This document shows, in pieces, positions 60,619 to 61,030 of a stretch of 61,030 nt of DNA. Positions within the stretch are counted from its first letter, which is position 1; each line of letters opens with the position of its first letter. The stretch spans positions 1 through 61,030 of the forward strand of contig CAMWYJ010000015.1 of NCBI GenBank assembly GCA_947178445.1, given 5' to 3'. This stretch comes from an uncultured Clostridium sp. GTDB taxonomy: Bacteria; Bacillota; Clostridia; Lachnospirales; Lachnospiraceae. The notes under the pieces were generated by a model, which searched no databases, was not told the DNA's origin, and saw nothing but the letters and a program-made list of their open reading frames with translations. The position numbers were made by a program, and so were the translations under genes.

Positions 60619-61030
60619 ATGAACAGGTCAGGGACAAAAAGCATAAATAAGAACAGGATTTACCACATTACTTATGCCGTTATGATTGCATTTTTTTTGG
60701 CTATGATTGTGGGGACTGCGGTGACAAACCGGGGGCAGTCTCCGGCAGAGCGGCTTTCTGAAGGCAATATTGCCTTTGACGAAGGGTGGTATCTGGAGGA
60801 CGGCAGCACGGCAGATGTCAGCCATTTGAATAAGATTTCTTCTGTGATGCCTTATCAGGAACAGAGCGTCTATCACAGGCTGCCCGATGTTCTGGAAGAA
60901 GGGCTATCCTTGTGTTTCCGCACAAAAAACATTGATTATCAGGTATATGTGGACGGAGAACTGCGCTATAATCCAGTGCGTCGGGAGAGCAGTGTCTATA
61001 ATAAATCCTTTGGAAATAGGTGGAATTATG
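60619..61030 (+). CDS. Membrane-anchored sensor protein, 3' end cut by window
   Basis: An ATG at 60619 opens a frame that runs past the window end (137 codons seen). A membrane segment lies at about residues 17-35. The outside part contains DEGWYLEDG, then YHRLPDVLEEGLSLCFRTKN, then YQVYVDGELRYNP and SSVYNKSFGNRWN. This pattern is common in the ligand-binding part of Lachnospiraceae sensors with GGDEF or similar output, and of 7TMR-type receptors. The output domain is outside the window. ACGGAG precedes the start. It follows the hybrid kinase by 143 bases and may belong to the same regulatory group. Confidence 0.65.
   Translation, partial: MNRSGTKSINKNRIYHITYAVMIAFFLAMIVGTAVTNRGQSPAERLSEGNIAFDEGWYLEDGSTADVSHLNKISSVMPYQEQSVYHRLPDVLEEGLSLCFRTKNIDYQVYVDGELRYNPVRRESSVYNKSFGNRWNY

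Overview
The window looks like the chromosome of a low-GC Gram-positive anaerobe of the Clostridia, most like Lachnospiraceae. The evidence is AGGAGG-type ribosome sites, frequent TTG/GTG starts, AT-rich codon use, a Spo0A-type regulator, a BceRS-type two-component pair and teichoic-acid-type glycosyl enzymes. No rRNA, tRNA, CRISPR array, transposase or integrase was seen.

Layout. (1) 1-6643: the end of an exopolysaccharide operon (EpsG-like polymerase, Wzz-like chain-length protein, large membrane protein, GT2-GT4 fusion), closed by a terminator. (2) 6872-29411: one long co-directional locus for a contractile injection system (CIS) of the Afp/PVC lineage: gp25, DUF4157 protein, AAA+ ATPase, sheath, tube, assembly chaperone, second tube-type protein, LysM protein, VgrG-like spike, two baseplate J-type proteins, gpI-like protein, DUF4255 cap-type protein and DUF4280 PAAR-like tip. 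Mixed with these are uncommon membrane partners: a pseudokinase-like single-pass protein, a membrane-anchored protein with 14 MORN-type repeats, and a HAMP receptor whose cyclase domain has lost its catalytic residues. There is no capsid, packaging, lysis or integration gene, no obvious tape measure and no recognisable toxin. (3) 29408-34645: a MerR-methyltransferase gene behind a consensus promoter, then rmlA-rmlB-rmlD-rmlC (dTDP-rhamnose) behind a promoter with MerR-style architecture; a MITE-like structured element splits rmlB from rmlD. (4) 34718-37228: an AgrC-like kinase and a Spo0A-type response regulator on the minus strand, with a 16-codon aromatic peptide gene on the opposite strand between them. 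(5) 37733-51143: cell-surface glycan genes (GtrA, secreted beta-helix protein, GT-C-like protein, CDP-glycerol-type transferase, cytidylyltransferase, SDR, two pyruvyl transferases, flippase, two GT2 enzymes). (6) 51226-61030: a MATE transporter, a GGDEF/EAL protein, a BceRS-like pair without its ABC transporter, a periplasmic-sensor hybrid kinase, and the start of a further membrane sensor.

The most notable single item is a canonical -1 programmed frameshift signal inside the CIS (12382-12420). A slippery heptamer AAATTTT, a 5-nt spacer and a perfect 7-bp GC-rich hairpin lie exactly where the tail-assembly protein frame would be joined to the following DUF6760-like frame, which has no ribosome site of its own. 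This parallels the G/GT chaperones of long-tailed phages. Also notable are the membrane module of the CIS, the short peptide gene beside the AgrC-like kinase, and modular hairpin repeats between genes.

How the parts fit: the surface-glycan blocks supply dTDP-rhamnose, polyol-phosphate-type and pyruvylated polymers. The CIS either is released, or (more likely to my reading, because of its membrane proteins) is tied to the producer's own membrane and gated by sensory proteins. That last point is inference.
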